The translations under genes were made by a program, and so were the position numbers. The notes beneath the pieces are model-generated. The model made no database searches. It was not told the origin of the DNA and saw only the letters and a list, made by a program, of their open reading frames with translations. From Bacillus sp. Bos-x628 (lineage in GTDB: Bacteria; Bacillota; Bacilli; Bacillales; Bacillaceae), in NCBI RefSeq assembly GCF_040500475.1, contig NZ_CP159358.1, positions 1,922,001-1,986,000 of the forward strand: a stretch of 64,000 nucleotides of DNA. The letters run 5' to 3'. This document shows, in pieces, positions 17,291-26,907 of the stretch (position 1 is the stretch's first letter; the number at the start of each line of letters is the position of its first letter).

Positions 17291-18718
17291 ATGAACGAAA
17301 AAGCTTTGTTATCTTATTTAACATATACAAATGATTTTATTTGGACTTATATTATCATTGTGCTGTTACTTGGAGTTGGGATTTTCTTCACGTATAAAAC
17401 ACGCTTCCTGCAAGTCAGAATGATCAGAGAAATGGTGCGTGTCCTTAAAGAAGGAACAAAAGAAAAAGAGGGCATTTCGCCGTTCCAAGCATTCGCCATC
17501 AGTATGGCGGCGCGTGTAGGAACAGGGAATATCACAGGGATTGCCATCGCTATTGCTATTGGCGGACCTGGGGCGATTTTTTGGATGTGGATCGTAGCCA
17601 TTATCGGTTCTGCCTCAAGCTTTGTCGAAAGTACACTGGCTCAGGTGTATAAGGTGAAAGATCATTCAGGATTCCGCGGTGGACCTGCTTATTACATGGA
17701 AAAGGGTTTAAACAAACGTTGGATGGGGATTTTATTTGCTATCCTTATTACGATTTCATTTGGAGTCGTCTTTAACGCTGTTCAGTCTAACACCATTACA
17801 GTCGCCTTCAAAAGTTCATTTGGACTTGACCGTTTAATGGTTGGTATCATCATGGCTGTCATTTTCGCAGCGATTATTTTCAAAGGAGTTCATGCGATAG
17901 CAAAGGCATCTGAATACATTGTCGTTGTGCTTGCCATTGCCTATATCGGAATTGCCTTCTTTATCATCGTAACAAATATCACAGAACTCCCTGGCGTTAT
18001 CGGAACCATTGTGAAACATGCCTTTGGATTTGAACAGTTTGCTGGTGGTACACTAGGCGGTGCTTTACTGCAAGGGATTAAACGCGGTCTCTTCTCAAAC
18101 GAAGCCGGTATGGGTAGTGCACCTAACGCAGCAGCGACTGCTGTAACGAGCCACCCTGTCAAACAAGGATTAATTCAAGCATTTGGTGTGTTAACAGATA
18201 CATTAATCATTTGTACAAGTACAGCCTTTATTGTTTTGTTCTCTGATGCGTATCAAACAACCAATTTACAAGGAATTGAATTAACACAGGTTGCATTAAG
18301 TGATCACATTGGACCTTGGGCATCCGGTTTCCTTGCGATTATGGTTTTCTTATTCGCCTTTAGTACATTAATTGGTAATTATTACTACGGTGAAACGAAC
18401 ATTGAATTTCTTGGAGCAAACAAATTTTGGCTTAATTTGTATCGAGTTGCCGTTATTGGTATGGTGCTCTTCGGTGCCGTTGCCAAAGTTCCTGTTGTCT
18501 GGGGTCTAGCCGACTTATTTATGGGTTTCATGGTCATAGTCAATCTCATTGCGATAACCATGTTGTCTAAGGTCGCCTTTGCGGCATTAAAGGATTATAC
18601 GAGGCAGAAAAAAGAAGGGAAAGACCCTATCTTTTATAAAAGTGCCGTTCCGTACAATGAACACATTGAATGCTGGGATGACGAACCTGCAACTATTAAA
18701 AAAAATCAAATTGGTTAA
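17291..18718 (+). CDS. glnT: Sodium/glutamine (alanine) symporter GlnT
   Basis: A 475-residue membrane protein of the alanine/glycine:cation symporter (AGCS) family with about eleven transmembrane segments. Signatures include SMAARVGTGNITGIAIAIAIGGPGA, GPAYYMEKG and LFSNEAGMGSAPNAAA, the substrate/sodium-binding loop. Adjacent to glutaminase it is expected to import glutamine. The ATG has AGAGGTG upstream. A soluble Lys/Glu-rich tail ends the protein. The operon closes with a strong terminator. Confidence 0.92.
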   Translation: MNEKALLSYLTYTNDFIWTYIIIVLLLGVGIFFTYKTRFLQVRMIREMVRVLKEGTKEKEGISPFQAFAISMAARVGTGNITGIAIAIAIGGPGAIFWMWIVAIIGSASSFVESTLAQVYKVKDHSGFRGGPAYYMEKGLNKRWMGILFAILITISFGVVFNAVQSNTITVAFKSSFGLDRLMVGIIMAVIFAAIIFKGVHAIAKASEYIVVVLAIAYIGIAFFIIVTNITELPGVIGTIVKHAFGFEQFAGGTLGGALLQGIKRGLFSNEAGMGSAPNAAATAVTSHPVKQGLIQAFGVLTDTLIICTSTAFIVLFSDAYQTTNLQGIELTQVALSDHIGPWASGFLAIMVFLFAFSTLIGNYYYGETNIEFLGANKFWLNLYRVAVIGMVLFGAVAKVPVVWGLADLFMGFMVIVNLIAITMLSKVAFAALKDYTRQKKEGKDPIFYKSAVPYNEHIECWDDEPATIKKNQIG

Positions 18719-18723
18719 ATGTT

Positions 18724-18756
18724 AAAAAGCTCTGGTCATCCGATCAGAGCTTTTTC
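18724..18756. terminator. Bidirectional terminator between glnT and the hydrolase gene
   Basis: AAAAAGCTCTG and CAGAGCTTTTT form an 11-bp perfect stem with A- and T-tracts on both sides, serving the converging genes. Confidence 0.9.
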
Positions 18757-18758
18757 CT

Positions 18759-19619
18759 TCACTTCAAAAATTCCAGCATGAGCTGATTTACGATGTCTGG
18801 CTTTTCATGGTTGATCCAATGCGAGGCATCATCGACAAATATCAACTGTCCATTTGGACAAATTTTGATCGTTTCTTTCGCCAGCTTTCTGCTAAGAAAT
18901 TTGTCCTCCATTCCCCATATCATCCGAACAGGAACTAGAATACGTTTTGAAATTGGCTTTTCAAAGCCCCCCTTTTTTATGGCTCGATACCAATTCAGCA
19001 TCGAAGTGATGGCTCCAGGCTGTGTCCATGCAAGTTTGTAGCTTGAGACATCCTCCTTGGTGAACAAATGTGGTCTAGAGCTAAGACCTATTGCCTCGTC
19101 CAGCCTTTGAAAGTGATTTTCCTGAAGCGCTGCCTCTGGTATATGTGGAAGCTGAAAGAAGGCGATATAGGAGCTCTTTTTCCATTGTGGCGGATAAAAA
19201 GGGAGAACCTTCATCATGACACGTGGATGCGGCATATTGACGATCATTAGTTTCTCTACATATTGAGAACGCGTGGAAACCAAATGCCATGCCACAGCCC
19301 CGCCCCAATCATGCCCACCGACAATCGCTTTTTGATTTGGACTAAGCTCCTTAATCAGTCCAACGATATCATCTCTCAACTTATCCAAGACGTATGATTC
19401 GATACCTTCTGGCTTATCGCTTAGATGATACCCTCTTTGATCTGGAACGACTACACGGAAGCCAGCCTCAGCCAGCGGGATGATTTGATGTTTCCATCCG
19501 TACCAAAACTCTGGAAATCCATGCAACAGCACAAGCAGCGGACCATCCTCAGGACCAGCGATTGCTGTATGGAGTGTTACACCATTTGTATGGATATATT
19601 GAAACTCGATTTGTTCCAT
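18759..19619 (-). CDS. yfhM: Alpha/beta hydrolase, epoxide hydrolase type (YfhM-like)
   Basis: A 286-residue alpha/beta-hydrolase very similar to B. subtilis YfhM. HGFPEFWYGW supplies the oxyanion-hole motif typical of epoxide hydrolases, VGGHDWGGAVAWH carries the nucleophilic Asp of the G-x-D-x-G elbow, WGMEDKFLS the acid and DDASHWINHE the His. An Asp nucleophile rather than Ser supports epoxide or halide substrates rather than esters. Cap-domain tyrosines (YPPQWKKSSYIAFFQLP) fit. Cytosolic, single gene. Confidence 0.87.
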   Translation of the reverse strand: MEQIEFQYIHTNGVTLHTAIAGPEDGPLLVLLHGFPEFWYGWKHQIIPLAEAGFRVVVPDQRGYHLSDKPEGIESYVLDKLRDDIVGLIKELSPNQKAIVGGHDWGGAVAWHLVSTRSQYVEKLMIVNMPHPRVMMKVLPFYPPQWKKSSYIAFFQLPHIPEAALQENHFQRLDEAIGLSSRPHLFTKEDVSSYKLAWTQPGAITSMLNWYRAIKKGGFEKPISKRILVPVRMIWGMEDKFLSRKLAKETIKICPNGQLIFVDDASHWINHEKPDIVNQLMLEFLK

Positions 19620-19699
19620 TCCTTTGCCACCCTTCCCCTTGTCCTTTTATTCTTCCAACATAGCATATTTTCCATTTTTCAGAAAATAAAAACACTCTC

Positions 19700-19739
19700 A
19701 CAAAAAACCTCCACCTTTGGTATTGGTGAAGGTTTTCCT
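19700..19739. terminator. Terminator after the VOC protein gene
   Basis: AAAACCTCCACC and GGTGAAGGTTTT pair around a short loop and are flanked by A- and T-rich tracts. Confidence 0.65.
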
Positions 19740-20105
19740 TTATTTTATATAATTCAAAACCCAAATAATTCCATTCTTCCGATCCTGTACCTGCCCGTTT
19801 AGTGCACCAAAGAACGTATCCTGTAATTCCACTAGCACATCTCCATCCGCTTCAAGCGCTTCATATACGGCTTTTAATTCTTCCTCATTGTCAAATTGCA
19901 TGATTAGACGAAGATTCTCCGGTTTTGGTGTGCGGCCGAACGTATCTGAGAAATGAAGCAACGATTCACCAAGGTGCAGTTCAGCATGTAACACACGATC
20001 TTGTTGCTCATTTAAAATATGAATGTCTCCGCCAAAAATCCCCTGATAATATTGAAGAGACTCTTTGACATCATCCACTACAATATAAGGACTAACGCTG
20101 ATCAT
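19740..20105 (-). CDS. VOC family (glyoxalase/PhnB-like) protein
   Basis: A 121-residue protein with the paired beta-alpha-beta-beta-beta fold of the vicinal oxygen chelate family, nearest to PhnB-type proteins: SPYIVVDDVKESLQYYQGIFGG opens the first module, HAELHLGESLLHFSD and RLIMQFDNEEELKAVYEAL the second. ATG 20105 is chosen as GGAGG lies nine bases upstream; an ATG nine bases earlier abuts that site. Such proteins bind metals or small molecules (resistance or dioxygenase-like roles), and the function here is not determinable. Confidence 0.82.
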   Translation of the reverse strand: MISVSPYIVVDDVKESLQYYQGIFGGDIHILNEQQDRVLHAELHLGESLLHFSDTFGRTPKPENLRLIMQFDNEEELKAVYEALEADGDVLVELQDTFFGALNGQVQDRKNGIIWVLNYIK

Positions 20106-20167
20106 TTGACTCATCCTCCTCTTGTTCCGTACAGCATGCTCTTATATAGCTTATCCCAAATCGTAAG

Positions 20168-20206
20168 AAAAAAGGCACAAATCGTCAACGGATTTGCACC
20201 TTTTTC
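20168..20206 (-). terminator. Terminator of the amino acid permease gene
   Basis: GGTGCAAATC and GATTTGTGCC pair (two internal mismatches) with an A/T tract on each side; minus-strand reading ends in CCTTTTTT. Confidence 0.7.
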
Positions 20207-21589
20207 TCATGAAGTTTTCGCTAATTCACTGTGTCTGTTTGAATAAGCTGCATACATGACAAAACCGATCAACAACCAAACCCCAAAGTAAAGCCACGTC
20301 CGGATTGGTAAATTGAGCATAAGGAATAGGCAGCAACCCATAGATACAATGGGCAATACCGGAACAAAAGGAACTCGGAATCCCCTTTCGAGCTGTTTGT
20401 GCGTCTTTCTTAAAATGAGCACAGATAAACTCACCATCGCAAACGTCAACAATGCCCCAATGTTCGCTAAGTTTGAAAGATCTTTCAAATCAATAAATCC
20501 TGAAATAACAGCTGTCATTCCGCCAATCATCCATATGCTTGCAACAGGCGTATCACTCTTGCTTGTTTTCGAAAAAACTTTAGGTAAGAGACCATCACGC
20601 CCCATCGCATATGCGATTCGTGTCGCCGCATAATTATTGGCGAAAATCACAGCCATCAATCCAATGACAGCACCGACAGAAATAATGCCAGCTACGCTAT
20701 GCTGATGCACACTTTGGAGCACATAGGACATCGCTTCTGTCACATTTAATTCTGTATAATGCACCATTCCTGTCATGACCAAACAAACGGCAATGTAAAT
20801 GATCGTACATATGAGTAATGACCCAATAATGCCAATTGGCAGGTTCCGCTGTGGATTTTTGACTTCTTCCGCAGAAGCTGAAATCGCATCAAATCCTAAA
20901 AAGGCAAAAAACACAGCAGCTGCGCCCGCAATGATACCTTCCGCACCAAACGGCATGAATGGCTGCCAGTTATCTGGCTGCACATAGAAGCCACCTACTA
21001 CAATGAAAAGAACAATAATGCCAAGTTTCACAAATACCATGATATTATTGAACTTTTTACTTTCCTTCGTTCCTCTTGATAAAATCCACGCAATCAGTAA
21101 AACAATGAGGATCGCTGGCAGATTCATAAGCCCGCCTTGTTCAGGTCCCGCTAGGAATTGATGGGGGATGGATACACCAAACCCCTCCAGCAAGCTATTG
21201 AAATAACTGGACCAGCCACTAGCAACAGCCGAAGCGGTCAGCATATATACGGACAATAAGGTCCAGCCCATGAGATGACCTACAAGCTCACCCATCGTTG
21301 TATATGAATAAATGTATGCACTTCCAAACACAGGCATCGCCGAAGCCATCTCTGCATAGCAAAGTGCTGCTAAACTGCACACAACCGCTGCAATAGCAAA
21401 GGAGAAAATGACGGCCGGTCCTGCATCCTTTGCTGCTGTGATTCCGGTTAAAACCATGACCCCCGTCCCGATTACAGCCCCGATACCTAGGAGTGTTAAA
21501 TCGAGTCCTCCCAGCGTTTTCTTTACTTTTTGTTGTCTACTCTGTTCTAACAAATCATGAATGTGTTTCTTACGAAGAATATGTCGCAA
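20207..21589 (-). CDS. APC-family amino acid permease (CAT/YfnA type)
   Basis: A 460-residue transporter with twelve predicted membrane segments. LTLLGIGAVIGTGVMVLTG is the unwound first helix that binds the amino acid backbone, and FFAFLGFDAISASAEEVKNPQRN in the middle is the consensus loop of cationic-amino-acid transporter relatives. I chose TTG 21589 because GGAGGGAAAGGA sits just upstream; the frame extends 13 codons further without support. It resembles YfnA-like metabolite/proton symporters, but the substrate is unknown. Monocistronic with its own terminator. Confidence 0.87.
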   Translation of the reverse strand: MRHILRKKHIHDLLEQSRQQKVKKTLGGLDLTLLGIGAVIGTGVMVLTGITAAKDAGPAVIFSFAIAAVVCSLAALCYAEMASAMPVFGSAYIYSYTTMGELVGHLMGWTLLSVYMLTASAVASGWSSYFNSLLEGFGVSIPHQFLAGPEQGGLMNLPAILIVLLIAWILSRGTKESKKFNNIMVFVKLGIIVLFIVVGGFYVQPDNWQPFMPFGAEGIIAGAAAVFFAFLGFDAISASAEEVKNPQRNLPIGIIGSLLICTIIYIAVCLVMTGMVHYTELNVTEAMSYVLQSVHQHSVAGIISVGAVIGLMAVIFANNYAATRIAYAMGRDGLLPKVFSKTSKSDTPVASIWMIGGMTAVISGFIDLKDLSNLANIGALLTFAMVSLSVLILRKTHKQLERGFRVPFVPVLPIVSMGCCLFLMLNLPIRTWLYFGVWLLIGFVMYAAYSNRHSELAKTS

Positions 21590-21655
21590 ATCCTTTCCCT
21601 CCAAAACGTTAGAAAACCACAAAATCATTCATATTTCATTATAGCAGAATAGATC

Positions 21656-23164
21656 CTAAGACTTCATAACCAATTCACGTAAATCTTTCTTCATAATTTT
21701 ACCAAGCTTATTTTTCGGTAATTCTTGAGTGAAATGAATGGACGGTACTTTGTAATCTGCCAAACGCTGCTGACAATAGTTCACAACATCTTGTTCACCA
21801 ATATCGGCGGATTCATCTTTGACGATAAACGCACTTGGCACTTCACCATATACATCGTCTGGTACACCAATGACCGCTGATTCAATCACACCTGGAATTT
21901 GATCAATGACTTCCTCGACTTGATCAGGATAAATATTATCTCCGCCGTACAAAATGACATCCTTGTATCTACCTGTGATATAAAGAAAGCCGTCTTCATC
22001 TAAATAACCTGCGTCTCCCATATGGAACCAGCCGTCTTTCAGCACCTTTTCAGTGGCTTCTGGCTGCTGATAATAGCCAAGAAAATAAAATGGGCTTCTC
22101 ATGACAACTTCGCCAATTTCTCCGATTGGCATTGTTTCTTTCGTATCAGGATGGACAATTTTTACTTCTACCTCGGAATCAACCTTACCAGCAGATCCCA
22201 TTTTATCTTCACCCATTTCAGGATGCCACGAACTGACAATCCATGCCTCTGTACTGCCGTATCCATGCATCATTTGAATCCCAGCCTCATTGTAGTCCTT
22301 AATCAAGCGTACCGGCACCTTCGTTCCACCAGAAATCGCAATTTCAAAGGATGAGAGATCATACGAACCACGTTTCATCTCTTCTAACATGTACGTATAA
22401 GCAGATGGGAAGGCCATCATGAACGTAATACGTTCCTGTTCAATGGTTTCTAAAATGCGTTTTGGTGTAGCGTCATTTAAAAAGACGATGGTATACCCTT
22501 CAAGTGCCCCAGAAATTAGATGATTTATAGAACTCATATGATACAGAGGGTGACTCGCCAAATATCGTTTTCCTCTTAAGTCAAATCCTCTATTACGGTG
22601 TCTCGTAAAGAATTGATACAATCGTCCATGTCCGACCATACAGCCTTTTGGATTGCCAGTTGTACCAGATGTAAACAAAATCATCGCAAGGTCATCTTCT
22701 GAGACCGCCTCTGCAATATGACTCCCATCATTTGTAGCCAACATATCTTCAAATAGCTTCGTTGTTTTTGCATTCACGCCAGATTCAATCATGAGACAGT
22801 CTTCTAAAGAAACATTCACAGCGGCAATGATGTCACGAAATTCCCGATCAAAAAATAACGCCTTCGGTTTTGCTTTTTTCAAAATGCCTTCCAGCTCAAA
22901 AGAAGTGAGCTGCCAGCTAAGTGGCACTGCGACTGCACCTGCTTTGATCACAGCTAACATAATCGTCGAAAAGTGGTGGTGATTTTGACAAATAAAGCAA
23001 ATACGGTCACCTTTTTGAATCCCTTTACGATTTAAGTAATGAGCCAGTTGGTCGATACGTTTTGCGTATTCTTCAAATGTATAAGACACACCTCCGCCAG
23101 TTACCGCCTCAAGATGAGAAGAGCGCTCCATTCTGTCGTTTAGTAATGCCTGTAAAGTATTCAA
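21656..23164 (-). CDS. Acyl-CoA synthetase / AMP-binding ligase
   Basis: A 502-residue adenylate-forming enzyme. The phosphate-binding loop ILFTSGTTGNPKGCMVGH (about residue 180), MHGYGSTEA (A5), GWFHMGDAGYLDEDGFLYITGR (A7-A8) and the C-terminal catalytic Lys region LPKNKLGKIMKKDLREL are all intact. It activates a carboxylic acid to acyl-AMP and then acyl-CoA, probably a fatty or aromatic acid. I used TTG 23164 with GGAG nine bases upstream; ATG 23173 overlaps that site. It is divergent from a MarR regulator, a common arrangement for a regulated catabolic gene. Confidence 0.87.
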   Translation of the reverse strand: MNTLQALLNDRMERSSHLEAVTGGGVSYTFEEYAKRIDQLAHYLNRKGIQKGDRICFICQNHHHFSTIMLAVIKAGAVAVPLSWQLTSFELEGILKKAKPKALFFDREFRDIIAAVNVSLEDCLMIESGVNAKTTKLFEDMLATNDGSHIAEAVSEDDLAMILFTSGTTGNPKGCMVGHGRLYQFFTRHRNRGFDLRGKRYLASHPLYHMSSINHLISGALEGYTIVFLNDATPKRILETIEQERITFMMAFPSAYTYMLEEMKRGSYDLSSFEIAISGGTKVPVRLIKDYNEAGIQMMHGYGSTEAWIVSSWHPEMGEDKMGSAGKVDSEVEVKIVHPDTKETMPIGEIGEVVMRSPFYFLGYYQQPEATEKVLKDGWFHMGDAGYLDEDGFLYITGRYKDVILYGGDNIYPDQVEEVIDQIPGVIESAVIGVPDDVYGEVPSAFIVKDESADIGEQDVVNYCQQRLADYKVPSIHFTQELPKNKLGKIMKKDLRELVMKS

Positions 23165-23430
23165 TATCTTCATCTCCAAACGTATGATTTCCATTCACCG
23201 ATTTCCAATCAATTGGATTGGTAGATTTTATCTCAATCATTCACATTCTAAAATAAAAATTGCCGAAAGTAAAATTATTTCATTTTGGAATTGTTCTTTT
23301 TATTAATTGATAATATAGGTAATTTTCTAACTGACTTCCATTTTGGTTTAAATGATGATGATGAATATGATAAGATAGACCTAGTAATTGATCGGAAAAA
23401 GTGAATGCAATAGGAAAAGAGGTATGGAGA

Positions 23431-23868
23431 ATGCAACATTTCGAGCTAGAGGCAAGTTTATTAGACCATGCACTGACGAAATACTTAAAGGCGACAAAAC
23501 GAATAGATGAAAAGAACATTCCGAAAAATGTCACGAATGTGAAAGGGTTTATTTTGCGTATCATTTACCGTCACCAATCATGTACTGTAAAGAATATTTT
23601 GCAGGAAGTTTCATTATCTCCCTCTGCTACAACCACCGCTCTCAATCACTTAGAAGATGAAGGGTTAATTATTCGCTCTAGAAATAACAATGACCGCCGT
23701 ACAGTATGGATTACTTTATCTGAATCTGGTAAACAAATTGCAAAACAAATGATCGACAATCGTCAGTTACTCGTCAATCAATTTTTTGATCACCTATCAG
23801 AGGAAGATAAAAAAACATTCTTTGAATTGATCGAGAAAATGATGGATGAACGCACATTAAAGGCTTAG
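23431..23868 (+). CDS. MarR-family transcriptional regulator
   Basis: A 145-residue winged-helix protein. KNILQEVSLSPSATTTALNHLEDEGLIIRSRNNNDRRTVWITLSESG is the recognition helix plus wing with the conserved D-x-R. ATG 23431 has GAGG eight bases upstream; a GTG ten codons earlier is less likely. Facing the acyl-CoA synthetase across about 270 bp, it may regulate that gene in response to an aromatic or fatty acid; this is inference from layout. Confidence 0.85.
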   Translation: MQHFELEASLLDHALTKYLKATKRIDEKNIPKNVTNVKGFILRIIYRHQSCTVKNILQEVSLSPSATTTALNHLEDEGLIIRSRNNNDRRTVWITLSESGKQIAKQMIDNRQLLVNQFFDHLSEEDKKTFFELIEKMMDERTLKA

Positions 23869-23893
23869 GAATTCCTCTTAAGCCTTTTTCGTT
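23858..23893. terminator. Bidirectional terminator between marR and adh
   Basis: AAAGGCTTA and TTAAGCCTTTTT flank a loop of about ten bases; the arm overlaps the stop codon of the MarR gene. Confidence 0.8.
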
Positions 23894-25027
23894 TTATGGC
23901 TTCAAAATGACTTTAATACAATCATCTTGCTTTCCATTGAATATTTGATATGCATGCGCTGCTTCATCTAACGGCAGTTGATGGGTAATCATCTCTTTAG
24001 GATCAATTTCACCGTTTGCCACCTTTTGATATAACTTTGACATATACCCCCTTGCAGGTGCCTGTCCCATTTTCAATGTGACATTTCTTGCGAAAAAAGC
24101 GCCTAATGGGAACATATTATACAGACCGCTGTACACACCAGTCAGTTGAACCGTTCCACATTTCCGAACGGCTTTGGTGGCGATTTGAATCGGTCCAATC
24201 GTCCCACCCTGTAGCTTGAGCTTCTGCTCAATTTTTTCAAGCGGCGACTTTTTCCCATCCATACCGACACAATCAATGACGACATCCGCTCCACCCTTGG
24301 TAAGCTCCTTTAAGGTTTCCCCCATATCGGCATCTTCTGTAAAATCGAATACTTCTACACCGCTTATACGTTTTGCATGACGCAGGCGATAATCAATATA
24401 ATCGACGGCAATCACCCGCTTTGCACCTTTTTGCCAAGCAAATTGCTGTGCCATTAACCCAACAGGTCCACAGCCTAGTACGATGACGGTATCGCCCTTT
24501 TTCACACCGGCGTGCTCCACACTCCAATAGGCGGTTGGCAGAACATCAGATAAGAACAACAATTGTTCATCTTCTAACTCACAATCATCAGGAACCTTAA
24601 ACGGTGTATAGTTTCCAAATGGAACGCGTAAATATTCCGCCTGCCCGCCGGGGTAATTCCCGAATTTCTCACTATATCCAAGTAATCCACCTGAATCATA
24701 ATGAGGGTTAGATTCATCACATTGACTTTCTAAATGATGATGACAATACTGACAATTGCCACACGCCATCGTAAATGGAATGACGACACGATCTCCCTTT
24801 TTCACAGCCGTTACATCTGACCCGACCTCCTCTACAATACCCATTGGCTCATGTCCAATAATATAGCCGATCGGCAGAGGAAAGTTCCCTTGATACAAAT
24901 GCAAATCTGATCCACAAATAGCAGTAGACGTAATCCGAACAATCACATCTTCACGATCTTGAATAGCCGGCGCATCCACTTGCTTCACAGCAATTCGATT
25001 CTTGCCTTGATAGGTAACAGCTCTCAA
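23894..25027 (-). CDS. adhB: Zinc-dependent alcohol dehydrogenase (AdhB-like)
   Basis: A 377-residue medium-chain dehydrogenase closely related to B. subtilis AdhB. Catalytic zinc ligands: Cys38 in TAICGSDLHLY and HE in YIIGHEPMGIVEEVG. Structural zinc lobe: CGNCQYCHHHLESQC. The NAD-binding Rossmann motif is VIVLGCGPVGLMAQ followed by VIAVDYIDYR, whose Asp suggests NAD. Formaldehyde-dehydrogenase-like relatives are common, so small alcohols or aldehydes are likely substrates. The start is TTG 25027 with GGAGG seven bases upstream. Confidence 0.88.
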   Translation of the reverse strand: MRAVTYQGKNRIAVKQVDAPAIQDREDVIVRITSTAICGSDLHLYQGNFPLPIGYIIGHEPMGIVEEVGSDVTAVKKGDRVVIPFTMACGNCQYCHHHLESQCDESNPHYDSGGLLGYSEKFGNYPGGQAEYLRVPFGNYTPFKVPDDCELEDEQLLFLSDVLPTAYWSVEHAGVKKGDTVIVLGCGPVGLMAQQFAWQKGAKRVIAVDYIDYRLRHAKRISGVEVFDFTEDADMGETLKELTKGGADVVIDCVGMDGKKSPLEKIEQKLKLQGGTIGPIQIATKAVRKCGTVQLTGVYSGLYNMFPLGAFFARNVTLKMGQAPARGYMSKLYQKVANGEIDPKEMITHQLPLDEAAHAYQIFNGKQDDCIKVILKP

Positions 25028-25260
25028 CGCATTTCCTCCTTTATCGCAAGTTATCTATCATAGCTTCACCTTGAAAGAATGGTTTATGCATAAAAAAGGG
25101 AGTAGAGAAGCTTGTTCATTCAGAGAACCTTTAGGAGTGCGCGCGCTCTCTAAATTTGATTCAATCCAGTCGCATGATATCCCTGTTTACATTAAAAATG
25201 TGCTGCTGTATGAATAATGTTCTCTTTCGTATTCACTCCCTTTACTTAATGAATTGATGT

Positions 25261-26739
25261 CTATTTATAGCAAGTTGTTCCTTTCCAAAGCGAGGATTGC
25301 TCCATTTCCGCTGCAAGTCTCAACAACCAATCTTCTTTTCCTTTAGGAGCTGTCACCTGTACACCTAAAGGCAGGCCTTCTTGCGTCAGATGAACAGGAA
25401 CACTCATGGACGGCTGACCTGTTAAGTTGGCTAACTGTGTAAATGGTGTGTAGGCGAGACTTTTCAAGAACATATCATAAATGAGATCCTGCTGTGCTTG
25501 CATAGAAAGGGAAGAGACACGTAAAAGTGCTGATATTTCCTGATCTGTTTGCATGAGCTCACCAATGCGCGGAGCGGAATAAGCGGCGGCAGGTGTCACG
25601 TAGAGGTCATACGTCTGATGAAATTCTGCCATTTGTGCGGCCGCCATATCCCATGCATCAAGACTTTCCGTATAGGCAGCAGCCGTAACATTCTTCCCTG
25701 CCTCTGCCAGCACCCACGCAACGATATCAGTTTCCTCTGGCTTCACAGGTCGACCAAGTGATCGAGCCAAGGATGTAAATAATGCAGACATTTCTCCACT
25801 GTTCATTACATAATATTGCTGTATCAGATGGACACCATCAATAGCTGGCTTCGCTTCCTCTATTTGGTGACCCTGTTCACTTAGCCATTTCACTGTTTGC
25901 AGGACAGCTATTTTTGCTTCCTCACTGACTTTCGTTCCAACTGGGGATTCTATGCAATAAGCTACACGCATACGAGGCATACGCTTCACTATATCCTCTT
26001 GATAGCTGCCATCGTATAACGGTGTTTGGAAGGCGGCTTCCGGCTGAATGACTTGAAGCAAGTCAAGAAGTGCTGCACTATCTCGAACCGTTTTGGTCAA
26101 AGTAAAATCTATCGAAGCCCCTTGCCACTGTCTTCCTACGCCAGGACCTACTGGCGTTCTGCCTCTTGTCGGCTTTAATCCAAACAAACCGGTAAATGAT
26201 GCTGGAATACGAATGGACCCCCCACCATCACTTGCACCTCCTGCTGGCACAATACCGCTTGCAACTGCGGCAGCGGTGCCACCGCTTGAACCGCCAGGAG
26301 AATACGCCTCATTCCATGGATTTCTCGTCGGACCATATAACGCTGGTTCCGTTACATTTCTCAAACCGAATTCCGGTGTGTTTGTATGACCGATCATCAG
26401 GAGCCCAGCCAGCTTCAACCGGCGGACAAAGTGCGAATCCGTTTTTGCTTTTACATCTTTTAACAGCATAGACCCCGCTGTCAAAGGCTCATTTTCTAGT
26501 CCTTGTGATATATTTTTCAGCACAAATGGAACGCCCGCAAACGGATGATGCGCTTCGAGATGCCTGATATCTTGTACTACCTGTTCTTCTCTTGTTCGAA
26601 TGACCGCATTTAATGAAGGATTGACTTCATCCAGTCTAGTAAACGCAGCCTGCACAAGCTCTTGAGGGGTCACCTGCTTATTTCGTACAAGCGCTGCCAA
26701 ACCAGTCGCATCATATGTCATATACTCTTTTACATTCAT
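25261..26739 (-). CDS. Amidase signature family hydrolase
   Basis: A 492-residue amidase. The Ser-cisSer-Lys triad is seen as Lys in FVLKNISQG, the Gly/Ser-rich EAYSPGGSSGGTAAAVASG and SDGGGSIRIPASFTGLFGLKP. These enzymes hydrolyse linear amides. It is longer than needed for GatA-type function and lacks gatC/gatB neighbours, so a catabolic or detoxifying amidase is more likely than tRNA amidotransferase. Start ATG 26739 has AAGG eight bases upstream; the ATG six bases earlier is too close to that site. Confidence 0.87.
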   Translation of the reverse strand: MNVKEYMTYDATGLAALVRNKQVTPQELVQAAFTRLDEVNPSLNAVIRTREEQVVQDIRHLEAHHPFAGVPFVLKNISQGLENEPLTAGSMLLKDVKAKTDSHFVRRLKLAGLLMIGHTNTPEFGLRNVTEPALYGPTRNPWNEAYSPGGSSGGTAAAVASGIVPAGGASDGGGSIRIPASFTGLFGLKPTRGRTPVGPGVGRQWQGASIDFTLTKTVRDSAALLDLLQVIQPEAAFQTPLYDGSYQEDIVKRMPRMRVAYCIESPVGTKVSEEAKIAVLQTVKWLSEQGHQIEEAKPAIDGVHLIQQYYVMNSGEMSALFTSLARSLGRPVKPEETDIVAWVLAEAGKNVTAAAYTESLDAWDMAAAQMAEFHQTYDLYVTPAAAYSAPRIGELMQTDQEISALLRVSSLSMQAQQDLIYDMFLKSLAYTPFTQLANLTGQPSMSVPVHLTQEGLPLGVQVTAPKGKEDWLLRLAAEMEQSSLWKGTTCYK

Positions 26740-26907
26740 TTGCATATCCTTCTTTCTCTGATCATGATCTCTCTATTGTCTACTAGAAGCGATTGAATTT
26801 CAATGTAAGGCTTTTTGAGAAAAAACTTACATACACACAATGAATCTTCTAACAAAAATCTTGTATTCTCCGATATAATAGAGAAAAAAAGACGGAGGTC
26901 ATCTCGT